64,000 bases of DNA from DASUPK01 sp963695805 (lineage in GTDB: Bacteria > Actinomycetota > Thermoleophilia > Solirubrobacterales > 70-9), in NCBI GenBank assembly GCA_963695805.1, contig CAVOHV010000003.1:372001-436000 (forward strand), in the 5' to 3' direction. Position numbers and translations under genes: made by a program. Below are positions 23,296 to 33,100 of this stretch, in pieces (the stretch's first letter is position 1; the number at the start of each line of letters is the position of its first letter). The notes under the pieces are model-generated. The model saw only the letters and a list, made by a program, of their open reading frames with translations, did not search any database and was not told the DNA's origin.

Positions 23296-25666
23296 CTACG
23301 AAGCGGGAACGAGCTCTTCGCGCAGTTGCTTGGCCGCGTCGACCATGTTGCGCAGGCTGGGATCGACCTCGTCCCAGGTCCTTGTCTTGAGACCGCAGTC
23401 CGGATTGACCCAGAGCTGCTCGGGGCGCAGCACGCGTGCCGCCTCGTGGAGCAGCTCGACCATCTCCTCGACGCTCGGGATGCGCGGCGAGTGGATGTCG
23501 TAGACGCCGGGGCCGATGTCGTTGCCGTAGCCCGTCTTCTCCCAGTGATGGAGCAGCTCCATGCGGGAGCGGGCCGCTTCGATCAGCAGCACGTCCGCGT
23601 CCATCGCCTGGATGTGCTCGAGGATGTCGCCGAAGTCCGAGTAACACATGTGGGTCTCGATCTGGGTCTCGTCCTTCACCACCGCGGTGGCCAGGCGGAA
23701 GCAGTGGACCGCCCAGGTCAGGTACTCGTCCCAGCGGTCCTTCCGCAGCGGCAGGCCCTCCCGAATCGCCGGCTCGTCGACCTGGATGATCTGGACACCC
23801 GCCTTCTCGAGGTCCTCGACCTCGTCACGGATCGCCAGCGCCAGCTGCTTGCACGTATCCGCGAGCGGCTGGTCGTCGCGGACGAACGACCACTCGAGCA
23901 TCGTCACGGGTCCGGTGAGCATGCCCTTGACCGGCTTGTCCGTCAATGACTGGGCGTAGCTGATCCAGTCGACGGTCATCTGGGACGGTCTGAGCACGTC
24001 GCCGAAGATGATCGGTGGCCGCACGTACCGCGTGCCGTAGGACTGAACCCAGGCGCTCTCTGTGAAGACGTAGCCCTCCATCTGCTCGCCGAAGTACTGG
24101 ACCATGTCGTTGCGCTCCGGCTCGCCGTGCACGAGCACGTCGAGGCCCACGTCCTCCTGGAAGCGGATCACCTTCTCGATCTCGCCCTGCATCGCCTCCT
24201 TGTAGGTCTGCCAGTCGATTTCGCCGCGCTTCTCCTTCGCGCGCGTCTGCCGGATCTCGTCGGTCTGTGGGAACGAGCCGATCGTCGTCGCGGGGAAGAG
24301 CTCGGGGATGTCGATGCGGGCCCGCTGCGCCTGCCTGCGCTCCTCGAACGGGCTCGAGCGCTGATCGTGCTCCTCGTCGAGTGAGTCGATCCGGGCACGA
24401 ACCTCGATGTTGCTGGTCCGGGCCGACTCGCGCCGGAAGTCCCGTGCGCGATCGTTGGCCTCCAGCTCGTCGGCGATCGCGTCGCGCCCCTCGGCCACTC
24501 CCTTGGCCAGGGTCGCGACCTCGCCGACCTTCTGCACCGCGAACGCCATCCAGGAGCGCATCTCGTCATCGAGGTCCGCATCCACCCCCGCGGGCTCGGC
24601 ATCCAGGTCGATCGGGACATGGAGCAACGAGCAGCTGGTCGATACCACGAGCTGCTTGGTCCGGGTCCGCAGTCCGTCGAGCGCGTCGAGCGAATGCTCG
24701 AGGTGATTCCGTCCAGACGTTGCGCCCGTCGACGATCCCGGCGAAGAGCCACTGATCGTCGAGCCCCTCCTGGTTCGCGATGAACTCGGCGTTGTGGCGA
24801 CCGCCATGCACGTGGACCTCGGGGGAGAGCAGGTCCCCGTGCACGTTGCCGGTGAAGTCCAGGCCGACCCCCTCGATCGGCAGGTCGCGAAGCACGCCGT
24901 AGGCGTCGCCGACGTGATCGAAATAGGTCTTGACCACGATCCGCGGGCGCTCGTGCACCTTGCAGAGCTCCTCGTAGGCGAGGCGGAGCGCGTCGAGCTC
25001 CTTCTCCGAGCGGTCCTCGACGAAACACGGCTCGTCGAACTGCACCCAGGTCGCGCCCTGCTCGGCGAGCCTCTCGATCACCTCGCCGTAGACCTCGACC
25101 AGCGGCTCGATCAGGTCGACGGCGTCGAAGTGCTCGACGCCCTCCGCCAGCTTGGAGAGCAGGAGGAAGCTCACCGGTCCGATCAGCACCGGGACCGTGT
25201 CGATCCCGAGCTCCTCCATCGCCTCGGCGTGCTCGTCGAACGGCTTCGAGCTCGACAGCGAGAAACGCGTCTCGGGACCGAGCTCGGGGACGATGTAGTG
25301 GTAGTTCGTGTCGAACCACTTCGTCATCTCCATCGCGGTGACGTCCTGGTCGTCCGTCTGCCGGCCGCGAGCCATCGCGAAGTAGGTGTCGAGGTCGACC
25401 TGGCCGCCTTCCCACCCGTAGCGCTCAGGGACGCCGCCGACCAGGGCGATCGTGTCGAGCACCTGGTCGTAGTAGGAGAAGTCGTTCGAGGGGATCAGGT
25501 CGATCCCGGCGTCCTGCATGAGCTTCCAGTTCTCGACCCGAATCGCCTTCGCGGTTGCGGCCAATTGATCAGCCGAGGTCTCGCCGCGCCAGTAGCCCTC
25601 TGTCGCGAACTTGAGCTCGCGATTGCGGCCGATGCGCGGGAAGCCCGAGACGTTGGAGAGGGCCAT
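23296..25666 (-). pseudogene. metE: Cobalamin-independent methionine synthase, broken by a 1-base frameshift
   Basis: MetE transfers the methyl group of 5-methyl-tetrahydrofolate-triglutamate to homocysteine without B12. The N-terminal part reads from ATG 25666 (MALSNVSGFPRIGRNRELKF) to GIVDGRNVW near 24715. The C-terminal part (HLEHSLDALDGL onward) continues in another frame to the stop at 23296. Dropping one G of the minus-strand ACGGAATCACC (plus-strand CC at about 24709-24710) rejoins them as a protein of about 789 aa, close to E. coli MetE (753 aa). Zinc ligands are intact: His and Cys in ETHMCYSDF, Glu in LLIEAARS, and Cys in NPDCGLKTR. Both halves are otherwise undamaged, so this is a recent lesion or a base-calling error. 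It is divergent from intact metH. Confidence 0.85.
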
Positions 25667-25672
25667 ATCTCA

Positions 25673-25686
25673 ACCCTATCGAGGGT
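25673..25686. promoter_or_regulatory. Palindrome in the metE-metH divergent gap
   Basis: ACCCT-ATCG-AGGGT in a gap of only 37 bp between the metE and metH start codons. There is no room for two separate promoters with leaders, so both genes probably start transcripts near their start codons and a protein here would affect both. Confidence 0.4.
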
Positions 25687-25703
25687 GTCTACCCTTCCCC
25701 GCC

Positions 25704-28700
25704 ATGCCTGAGCGCGATTTCCTGGGGGCCGTGCGGGAGAGGGTCGTCGTCTTCGACGGCGGCATGGGCGCGACCCTCGAGCAGTTCGACCTGACGCAGG
25801 CCGACTACGGCGGTCTCGAGGGCAAGTGCCACGAGGCGCTCGTGCTCAACCGCCCCGACGTGATCGAGGGAGTCCACACCTCGATGCTGGAGGCAGGCGC
25901 CGAGGTCGTCGAGACCGACACCTTCCAGGGCAGCCGGCTGAAGCTCGACGAGTGGGGCCTGGGCGAGCACACGCCTGAGATCAACCGCAGGGCCGCGGAG
26001 ATCGCCCGCGCTGCGGCGGGCTCGGACCGCTTCGTCGCCGGCTCGATCGGCCCGACCGGCTTCCTGCCGGCGAGCGACGACCCCACCCTGGGGGACGTCT
26101 CCTTCCGAAAGCTGGTCGAGGTCTTCACCGAGCAGGCGCAGGGCCTGGTCGAGGGCGGCGCCGACCTGATCATCATCGAGACCGCGCAGGACATCCTGGA
26201 GGTCAAGGCGGCGATCTTCGGGGCGCGAGAGGCGTTCAAGCTCACGGGCCGGACCCTCCCGATCCAGGCCTCGGTCTCGCTGCTGCCGCAGGGGGGCAAG
26301 ATGCTGCTCGGCACCGACATCCAGGCGGTGCTGACCACACTGTCGGCCCTGGACGTCCAGGTGATCGGGCTCAACTGCTCCACCGGCCCGGAGGACATGC
26401 GGGACGCGATCCGCTACCTGGGCGAGAGCTCGTCTCTGCCGGTCCACTGCATCCCCAACGCGGGCCTGCCGCTGCAGGGGCCCGACGGGGAGACGATCTT
26501 CCCCGAGCAGCCAGAGCCACTCGCCGCCACGCTCGGCGAGTTCGTCGAGCGATACGGAGTCGGGATCGTCGGCGGCTGCTGCGGGACTACTCCCGAGCAC
26601 ATCCGCGCGATCCGGGAGCGGGTCGATGCCCATACCCCAGGCGAGCGACCAGAGCGAGGGTCAATCGAGGTATCGAGCATGATGACCTCGACCCCACTGG
26701 TGCAGGAGCCGCGCCCGACGCTGGTCGGCGAGCGGGTCAACTCGCAGGGCTCGCGCGCCGCCAAGGATCTGCTGCTCGCCGACGACTACGACGGCCTAGT
26801 GCAGGTGGCCGAGGACCAGGTCACCGGCGGCGCCCACGTCCTCGATGTCTGCGTCGCGCTCACCGAGCGCCAGGACGAGGACGTCCAGATGGGCACGGTC
26901 GTCGAGCGAATCTCGCTGACCCAGCCTTCGCCGATCCAGGTCGACTCGACCGAGCCGGAGGTGATCGAGGCCGCGCTGGAGAGGATCCCCGGCAGAGCGA
27001 TCGTGAACTCCGTCAACCTCGAGGCAGGCCGCGACAAACTCGACCGCGTCGCCCCGCTGGCAAAGGCCCACGGCGCCGCGCTGATCGCCCTGACCATCGA
27101 CGAAGAGGGCATGGCGAAGACCGCAGACCGCAAGGTCGAGATCGCCAAGCGGATCCGCGGCATGTGCGTGGACGACCACGGAATGGACCCCGAGGCGTTG
27201 ATCTTCGACGCACTCACCTTCACGCTCACCACAGGAGACGAGGAGTGGCGGCCCTCCGCGATCGCGACGATCGAGGGAATCAAGCGGATCAAGACCGAGA
27301 TCCCCGGCGTCAAGACCTCGCTGGGCGTCTCGAACGTCAGCTTCGGCGTCTCGCCGAAGGCCCGTGCGGTCCTGAACTCCGTCTTCCTCCATCACTGCGT
27401 CGAGGCCGGGCTCGACCTCGCGATGGTCAACCCGAACCACATCACCCCGTACTTCGAGATCGATGAGAACGAGCGCGAGCTCACCGATGCCCTGGTCTTC
27501 AACCGCTCCGAGGACGCGCTCGAGAAGTTCATCGCCCACTTCGAGTCCCAGGGCGAGGAGGCCGAGGAGGGGGCCGGCGACCCGACCGAGGGCATGGAGC
27601 CCGAGGAGGCGCTCCACTGGCAGATCCTCCATCGCAAGAAGGACGGCGTCGAGGACTGGATAGACCGCTCGGTGGAGAAGATCGGCGCGGTACCGACTCT
27701 CAACACCGTGTTGCTCCCGGCGATGAAGGAGGTCGGGGACAAGTTCGGCGCCGGCGAGCTGATCCTACCGTTCGTCCTGCAGTCGGCCGAGGTGATGAAG
27801 CGCGCCGTCGCCCAGCTCGAGAACTACCTGGAGCGGATCGAGGGCCACACGAAGGGCAAGGTCGTGATCGCGACCGTCTTCGGCGACGTCCACGACATCG
27901 GCAAGTCGCTCGTGAACACGATCCTCACCAACAACGGCTACACGGTGGTCGACCTGGGCAAGCAGGTTCCGGTCGACACGATCATCTCCGCCGCCGTCGA
28001 GCACGATGCCGACGCCATCGGCCTCTCCGCCCTGCTCGTATCGACCTCGAAGCAGATGCCGACCTGCGTCCAGGAGCTGCACGAGCGAGGGCTGGAGTTC
28101 CCGGTGCTGATCGGCGGCGCCGCGATCAACCGGGACTTCGGCCGCCGGATCCTCTACCCGGGCGGCAAGGAGTCCGACGACGTCTACGCGCCCGGCGTCT
28201 TCTATTGCAAGGACGCCTTCGCCGGGCTCGACACCATGGACGCCCTGATTGACGAGGAGGCGCGCTCGTCGCTGGTTGAGCGCATGCGCTCCGAGGCTCA
28301 GCAGCTGCGCGAGAAGCCGGAGGTGATCGACGACGCTCCGCCCACGACCGACGACAGCGTTCGCTCAGGCGCGCGGACCGACACCCCGGTTCCCGAGCCG
28401 CCCTTCTGGGGCGTGCGCGAGATCGAGGTCGACCTCGACGACGTCTTCCCCCACCTCGACCGCCACGTCCTCTTCAAGCTCCACTGGGGCGGACGTGGCA
28501 AGAAGGGCGAGGAGTGGCGGCAAATCGTGGAGGGCCACGACGGCGAGGAGGGCTTCGCTCCGCGACTCGAGCGGATGTGGCGAGAGCAGGACTACCTATG
28601 TCCGAGAACCCGGCTCGGCTACTTCCCCTGCGCCGCCGACGGCAACGAGCTGGTCGTCTTCGACACGGAGGACCACGAGCGCGAGGTGGAGCGGCTGGTC

Positions 28701-29294
28701 TTCCCGCGCCAACCGAAGCACGACCGGATCTGCCTCACCGACTTCTTCCGGCCGCTGGACGAGCTGGGTCCCGGTGAGCGCGACGTCGTTGCGCTCCAGG
28801 GCGTGACCGTCGGCCCCGAGGTGACCGGGCTGATCAAGAAGCTCGAATCCGACGGCGAGTTCGCCGAGCAGCTCTACGTGCATGGCCTGGGTGTCCAGAC
28901 GGCGGAGGGCCTGGCCGAGTGGCTTCACTCACAGGTGCGGAGCGATCTCGGCATCGAGCCCGACCAGGGACGACGCTACTCCTGGGGCTACCCCGCCTGT
29001 CCCGACCAATCCGAGCACGAGAAGGTCTGGCGTCTTCTCGGCCTGAACGAGATCGGGATGAGCCTCTCCGGCGGCTACGCGGTCGAGCCGGAGCAGTCGA
29101 CCGTCGCGATCGTCGCCCACCATCCGCAGGCGGTCTACTTCGGGATGAAGTCCGGCTTCATCCCGAAGGAGAAGGCGCCCGACGAGGTGATCGCGGGAAC
29201 CGAGCGCGGCGGCGAGGTTCCGCCCGAGTCGGACCCGCGCGATGGCAGCGTCGAGGCCGAGGCGGCCGACGCCGGCGAGCCCCAGCCGGCCTAG
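25704..29294 (+). CDS. metH: Cobalamin-dependent methionine synthase
   Basis: 1196 aa, full length for MetH. Domains in order: homocysteine-binding barrel (about 1-330; FDGGMGATLEQ, zinc Cys in GLNCSTGP and GGCCGTTPEH), folate-binding barrel (about 350-620; VGERVNSQGSR), cobalamin cap and B12-binding Rossmann domain (about 650-880; FGDVHDIGKSLV with the lower-ligand His), and the AdoMet-binding reactivation domain (about 920-1180; SWGYPACPDQSEHEKVW and AIVAHHPQAVYFGMKSGF). It remethylates homocysteine using methyl-folate and methylcobalamin. ATG 25704 (MPERDFLGAVRERV) has no Shine-Dalgarno and sits close to the likely promoter. Earlier frame residues overlap metE. With metE broken, this would be the working methionine synthase. 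Confidence 0.93.
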   Translation: MPERDFLGAVRERVVVFDGGMGATLEQFDLTQADYGGLEGKCHEALVLNRPDVIEGVHTSMLEAGAEVVETDTFQGSRLKLDEWGLGEHTPEINRRAAEIARAAAGSDRFVAGSIGPTGFLPASDDPTLGDVSFRKLVEVFTEQAQGLVEGGADLIIIETAQDILEVKAAIFGAREAFKLTGRTLPIQASVSLLPQGGKMLLGTDIQAVLTTLSALDVQVIGLNCSTGPEDMRDAIRYLGESSSLPVHCIPNAGLPLQGPDGETIFPEQPEPLAATLGEFVERYGVGIVGGCCGTTPEHIRAIRERVDAHTPGERPERGSIEVSSMMTSTPLVQEPRPTLVGERVNSQGSRAAKDLLLADDYDGLVQVAEDQVTGGAHVLDVCVALTERQDEDVQMGTVVERISLTQPSPIQVDSTEPEVIEAALERIPGRAIVNSVNLEAGRDKLDRVAPLAKAHGAALIALTIDEEGMAKTADRKVEIAKRIRGMCVDDHGMDPEALIFDALTFTLTTGDEEWRPSAIATIEGIKRIKTEIPGVKTSLGVSNVSFGVSPKARAVLNSVFLHHCVEAGLDLAMVNPNHITPYFEIDENERELTDALVFNRSEDALEKFIAHFESQGEEAEEGAGDPTEGMEPEEALHWQILHRKKDGVEDWIDRSVEKIGAVPTLNTVLLPAMKEVGDKFGAGELILPFVLQSAEVMKRAVAQLENYLERIEGHTKGKVVIATVFGDVHDIGKSLVNTILTNNGYTVVDLGKQVPVDTIISAAVEHDADAIGLSALLVSTSKQMPTCVQELHERGLEFPVLIGGAAINRDFGRRILYPGGKESDDVYAPGVFYCKDAFAGLDTMDALIDEEARSSLVERMRSEAQQLREKPEVIDDAPPTTDDSVRSGARTDTPVPEPPFWGVREIEVDLDDVFPHLDRHVLFKLHWGGRGKKGEEWRQIVEGHDGEEGFAPRLERMWREQDYLCPRTRLGYFPCAADGNELVVFDTEDHEREVERLVFPRQPKHDRICLTDFFRPLDELGPGERDVVALQGVTVGPEVTGLIKKLESDGEFAEQLYVHGLGVQTAEGLAEWLHSQVRSDLGIEPDQGRRYSWGYPACPDQSEHEKVWRLLGLNEIGMSLSGGYAVEPEQSTVAIVAHHPQAVYFGMKSGFIPKEKAPDEVIAGTERGGEVPPESDPRDGSVEAEAADAGEPQPA

Positions 29295-29298
29295 GTCC

Positions 29299-32200
29299 TC
29301 AGGCCACTGCGGCGCGGTCGCCGGCCGCGATCCGGTGGACTAACTGCGGGCCGGCGAAACCCTTCAGCTCGAGCTCCTCCTCTGTCGTCTCCAATCCGCG
29401 GTCGGCGAGCCAGCCCGCCACTCGCCGGTGCGCCTCGGCACTGAGAAGGATTTCCCCCGGGCCGGCCTGCGCCTGTAGCCGGGCGGCCAGGTTCGTTGCC
29501 TCACCCGTGACCGCGATGTTGTCGTCGGAGATGCCCCTCCCGACCACCCCGGGACCGACCGCGATTCCGATGCCGAGCGGCAGCTCGATGGTCTGCGCCC
29601 GGTCGCGTAGGGCGAGCGCCGCCTCCAGGGCGTCGGCAGTGTGGTCGGTGCTCGTGCCCGCGATGTTGAACGTCGCCATCACCGCGTCGCCCGCAAACTT
29701 GTCGACGATCCCCTGCCGGCGCTCGACGGCGACGCGCGCCAGCCTGTAGAGCATCCTGATCCGATCCGTAAGGGCTTCGGGAGCGAGGCTCGAGCTGAGC
29801 TCCGAGTAGCCCCGCACGTCGGCGAACAGCGAGGTCACGAGGCGCTCGCCGTGCGGGACTACCGGCTCGGGGACCGTCTCGATGGCCCGCTCCGGGGCGG
29901 GCGGAAGCTCGACGCCGAGCTCGGCGGCCGCTGCCCGGGCTTCGTCCGCGATCAGACGCGCGCCCAACCGATCCGCCTGCTCCGCGACCGTTCTGAGCTC
30001 GGGCGCGGCATCCTCGGATCCGCCTCCAGCCGCCAAGGCACGAGCGTGCTGCACCTGGCCGCGCAGCTTGACGAGCGGGTAGCCGGCGTCCTCGGCAGCC
30101 TGGATCAGCGCGTCGAAGCCGGCGGCCGCCCGGGACGCATCGCCTCGCGCCAGCGAAAGGGAACCCTCGATCTGGTCGAGATAGGCGGATCCGGCCTGAG
30201 TGGGGTGATCCCGCGCGGCGACGGCGAGCCCCTCGATTCGGTCGCCCCGGCCGAGAGCTGCCAGCACCTCGGCCGCCAGGGCGAGTGTCTCCCTGAAGGT
30301 GGCGAGCCCCTCAGCCTTCTCGACAATCTCCTCGGCCACCTCGAGCGCGTCCTCGGGCCGCCCGAGGCTCTGGGCGACCCGGATCCGGGCCGCCGCGTCG
30401 TAGGTGATGTCCTGCAACTCGGTCCGGGTTGAGATCGGGGGCAGCGTCTCCGCCGCCTCCTCTCCGCGTCCCAGCTCGGCCAGGATCTGGGCGGTCTGGA
30501 TTCGGGCTCGCCACTCCATCTTCGCGAAGCCCAGTCGCTCGTGCCGGCGTGCAGCCGCCTCGCCCTGAGCGAGAGCACCTTCGAGGTCACCTCGGGCGGT
30601 CGCGACGTAGCAGCGGCAGAGCGGGTCGCCGCTGCGTTGTCCATAGCTCGCGTAGAAGGGCAGCGACTCGAGCCGCTCGAGCCACTCCTCGAGCTCCGGG
30701 AGCATCATGTGGGTGCGCGTCCAGACCGTGTTCCACGCCACGTTGCTCGCAATCATCGAGTAGCCCTTCTCACGGGCCTCGAGAAAGCATTCGTCCATCA
30801 GCGCCAGCCCACGCTCCTGCTCGCTTCCGTCGACGTAGCCCAGCGCGAGAAAGCCGAGCGCCCAGACGCGCTCGTGGTCCGCACCGACCTGTTCAGCGAT
30901 CTCCACCGCCCGCCGCGCCGACTCGAGGCAGGCTCGATAGTCGAGCTGGAAGGCGTGCAGTCCCGCGAGCCGCTGATGGGCCATCGCGAGATCGGCCGAC
31001 GGACCGTCTGCCTCGAGCACGCCCAGGGCGCGCTCGTACTCGGCGCGAGCGGCATCGGGACGCCTGGACTCCCAGTGACACCGTCCCAGGATCAGCCGGT
31101 AGTGCGCTGCGTCGAGCTCCTCCCCGTCTCCCTCCAGGACATCGATGCCGGAGCTCAGATAGCCGACCGCGGTGGCCGGCTCGCCGTTGCGGTGATGATC
31201 GTTTCCGATTCGGCAGAGGACACGCGCGTTCTCGAGCGGGTCTTGGACGTAGGGCAGCACTCGCTCCAGGATCGAGACGGCTTCGCCGAAGGCCAGCGAA
31301 TGCTCCGCCTCCTCGGCGCTCCGCAGGCAGATCGGGACCGCCTCGGCGAAGCGCGCCGCGCCGAGCAGGTGGTTGGCGAGATCGACCGGCCGGGTCGTCT
31401 CGCTGTCCGCGAGGACCTCCGCCGCGCGCGAGTGGAACACCTGCCGCCGCGGTGTCACGATCTCGGCGTAGATCGCTTCCTGCGTCAAAGCATGCCGCCA
31501 CGAGTACCGCCCCGGGTGGGCGGGATCCTCCTCGATCAACTGCTGGGCCATTGCGGTCTCCAGCGTGTCGTTAACAGTGGCCGAGGGCTCACCGGAAACA
31601 GCGAGCAGCGTCTCGGCATCGAAGCTCCGGCCCAGCGCCGCCGCGGCCTCGAGCACGGCGGAGCGCTCGTCGCCGAGCCGCTGGACACGAAGCAGAATCG
31701 CCTGCCGGACGGACTCGGGCAGCCGGGCGTTCCCGACCGCTACGCGATCCCCTCCGTCGCCGGACCCCAAGCTCTCCACCACCTCGCGCAGCATCTCCTC
31801 GAGTACGAATGGGTTTCCCTCGGTGCGCTCCAGCATCAGCTCGTGCAGCTCGCGGTCGACCTCGTCAGGGCCGAGGATCGCCGCGAGCATCTCCCCGATG
31901 CCGTCCTCGGAGAGCGGTTCCAGCTCCACCAGATCCGCCACGTCGGAGCGCCGCCAGCCCTGGAGCGTGGGCAGGAACGGGTGGCGGCGATGGAGCTCGT
32001 CCGTCCGGTAGGTGACGACGATCAGGGAGGGCAGGTCCGTGAGCCTGCGCGCGAGGTAGTCGAGGAGCTCGCGGGTGGAAGCGTCGGCCCAGTGGACGTC
32101 CTCGATCACCAGCAGCACCGTCCGGTCCCGTGCCGGGAGCGCCAGCAGCGAGACGATCGACTCGAAGAGGCGGAGCTTCGCCTGGCCCGGGTCGGGAGAT

Positions 32201-32565
32201 GGCTCCGGCAGCCGGTCGCCGGCGAGCGTCGGGAAGAGCTGGCCGAGCTCCCCCAATGCCGGGCCGAGCGCCTCCCGGAGGCGGTCGTGGTCCTGTTCGT
32301 CGAGGTAGTTGCCGATCGCCTCGACGAACGGGAGGTAGGGCAGCGACACCTCCGCATCGCTCGCCCCGCCGGAGAGCACCGCGCAGCCGAGCTCTCGGGC
32401 TTCGCGGGCGAGCTCCCGCGACAGGCGCGTCTTCCCGATCCCTGCCTCGCCGGACAGCACCACGAATCGGCTCTCTCCGCGGCGTGCGGCGAGCAGGGCG
32501 TCCTCGAGAACGCCGAGCTCGGGGTCGCGCCGGATCAGAACCGGGCAGAGAGCGTTTCGCGCCAC
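29299..32565 (-). CDS. AAA/STAND ATPase with C-terminal class III nucleotide cyclase domain
   Basis: 1088 aa. An AAA_16-type ATPase comes first: Walker A LSGEAGIGKTRLSREL (about 38-50) and Walker B VLLVIEDVHWAD (about 150-160). A long TPR-like helical array follows (about 430-850; repeated RLILGRCHWESRRPDAARAE-type units), and a class III cyclase domain ends the protein (about 905-1075; LFADVRGYSELS, DKFAGDAVMATF, TGEATNLAARLQ). Both metal Asp residues, the Lys of DKF and the Asn/Arg pair are present, so cyclase activity is plausible. In many homologues the cyclase is N-terminal, so the order here is reversed. GTG 32565 follows GGGAGAA. Convergent with metH (4-base gap). Confidence 0.87.
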   Translation of the reverse strand: MARNALCPVLIRRDPELGVLEDALLAARRGESRFVVLSGEAGIGKTRLSRELAREARELGCAVLSGGASDAEVSLPYLPFVEAIGNYLDEQDHDRLREALGPALGELGQLFPTLAGDRLPEPSPDPGQAKLRLFESIVSLLALPARDRTVLLVIEDVHWADASTRELLDYLARRLTDLPSLIVVTYRTDELHRRHPFLPTLQGWRRSDVADLVELEPLSEDGIGEMLAAILGPDEVDRELHELMLERTEGNPFVLEEMLREVVESLGSGDGGDRVAVGNARLPESVRQAILLRVQRLGDERSAVLEAAAALGRSFDAETLLAVSGEPSATVNDTLETAMAQQLIEEDPAHPGRYSWRHALTQEAIYAEIVTPRRQVFHSRAAEVLADSETTRPVDLANHLLGAARFAEAVPICLRSAEEAEHSLAFGEAVSILERVLPYVQDPLENARVLCRIGNDHHRNGEPATAVGYLSSGIDVLEGDGEELDAAHYRLILGRCHWESRRPDAARAEYERALGVLEADGPSADLAMAHQRLAGLHAFQLDYRACLESARRAVEIAEQVGADHERVWALGFLALGYVDGSEQERGLALMDECFLEAREKGYSMIASNVAWNTVWTRTHMMLPELEEWLERLESLPFYASYGQRSGDPLCRCYVATARGDLEGALAQGEAAARRHERLGFAKMEWRARIQTAQILAELGRGEEAAETLPPISTRTELQDITYDAAARIRVAQSLGRPEDALEVAEEIVEKAEGLATFRETLALAAEVLAALGRGDRIEGLAVAARDHPTQAGSAYLDQIEGSLSLARGDASRAAAGFDALIQAAEDAGYPLVKLRGQVQHARALAAGGGSEDAAPELRTVAEQADRLGARLIADEARAAAAELGVELPPAPERAIETVPEPVVPHGERLVTSLFADVRGYSELSSSLAPEALTDRIRMLYRLARVAVERRQGIVDKFAGDAVMATFNIAGTSTDHTADALEAALALRDRAQTIELPLGIGIAVGPGVVGRGISDDNIAVTGEATNLAARLQAQAGPGEILLSAEAHRRVAGWLADRGLETTEEELELKGFAGPQLVHRIAAGDRAAVA

Positions 32566-32592
32566 GCCGCAATTCTCCCGCAGCGGGCCGAC

Positions 32593-33033
32593 CTAATCCG
32601 GGAGAGGCACCTCCTCGGGGCTCGCCAGGTGCCCGAGTCCCTCCGCGTGGTCGAGCCAGGTTCGAAGCTCAGCCACCTGCTCGCCCCTCATCGTGTGGAG
32701 AAAAGCCACATCGGTGTCGAACGAGTCGCTGGTCGGGCGGATCACAGTGAAGCGGGCGAGGGCGAGGATCTTGGTCTCGTCCTCGCGGTCGATGTACAGG
32801 GCCAGCGGTCGTAGGCGCACCACGTTCTCTCTCCGCTCCCGTTCTTCGCCGAGCTCGACGAGGTTCTGACGAACGGCCTCGCGGCCCAGGAATTCGCTCT
32901 GCCCGGTGACGAAACCGGACGGCCGGAAGACCACGTCCTCCGTCAGGTGGCTGGCGAACTCGTCGGCGTCCAGGCGGGCGAAGGCGTCGAACATGGCGGC
33001 AATCGCCCGGAACTGCGCCTCTCTGTTGGCCAT
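32593..33033 (-). CDS. SnoaL-like / NTF2-fold protein
   Basis: 146 aa. RAIAAMFDAFARLDADEFASHL opens the NTF2 fold, followed by EDVVFRPSGFVTGQSEFLGR and the strands ETKILALARFTVIRP and DVAFLHTMRGEQVAELRTWL. This is the architecture of the SnoaL/ketosteroid-isomerase superfamily. It differs from the MSQENV group by its start (MANREAQFRAI). Located 27 nt upstream of the cyclase gene in the same direction, so it may be co-transcribed with it. Function unknown. Confidence 0.75.
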   Translation of the reverse strand: MANREAQFRAIAAMFDAFARLDADEFASHLTEDVVFRPSGFVTGQSEFLGREAVRQNLVELGEERERRENVVRLRPLALYIDREDETKILALARFTVIRPTSDSFDTDVAFLHTMRGEQVAELRTWLDHAEGLGHLASPEEVPLPD

Positions 33034-33045
33034 GCGGTCCGTGTA

Positions 33046-33065
33046 TTACCCGACGCCTCGGGTAA
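33046..33065. promoter_or_regulatory. Perfect inverted repeat between two minus-strand genes
   Basis: TTACCCGA-CGCC-TCGGGTAA, 8-bp arms. It lies 12 nt upstream of the SnoaL start at 33033 and 35 nt after the glycosyltransferase stop. It could be an operator for the SnoaL/cyclase unit or a terminator for the upstream gene. No T-run follows. Confidence 0.45.
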
Positions 33066-33100
33066 GAACCATCCACCAAACGGCCAATGCGGCCGAGGCT

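Noticed and set aside
23296..25666. Programmed ribosomal frameshift in metE
   Set aside because: No slippery heptamer or downstream pseudoknot is obvious, and MetE is not known to use one. A mutation or read error is simpler.
30541..32814. Long plus-strand open frame opposite the ATPase-cyclase gene
   Set aside because: Rich in Arg, Gly and His with no domain. It is the antisense shadow of a well-supported gene in GC-rich DNA. The same applies to the long frames at 48704-50572, 45935-48073, 32906-34282, 1421-2422 and 4045-4968.
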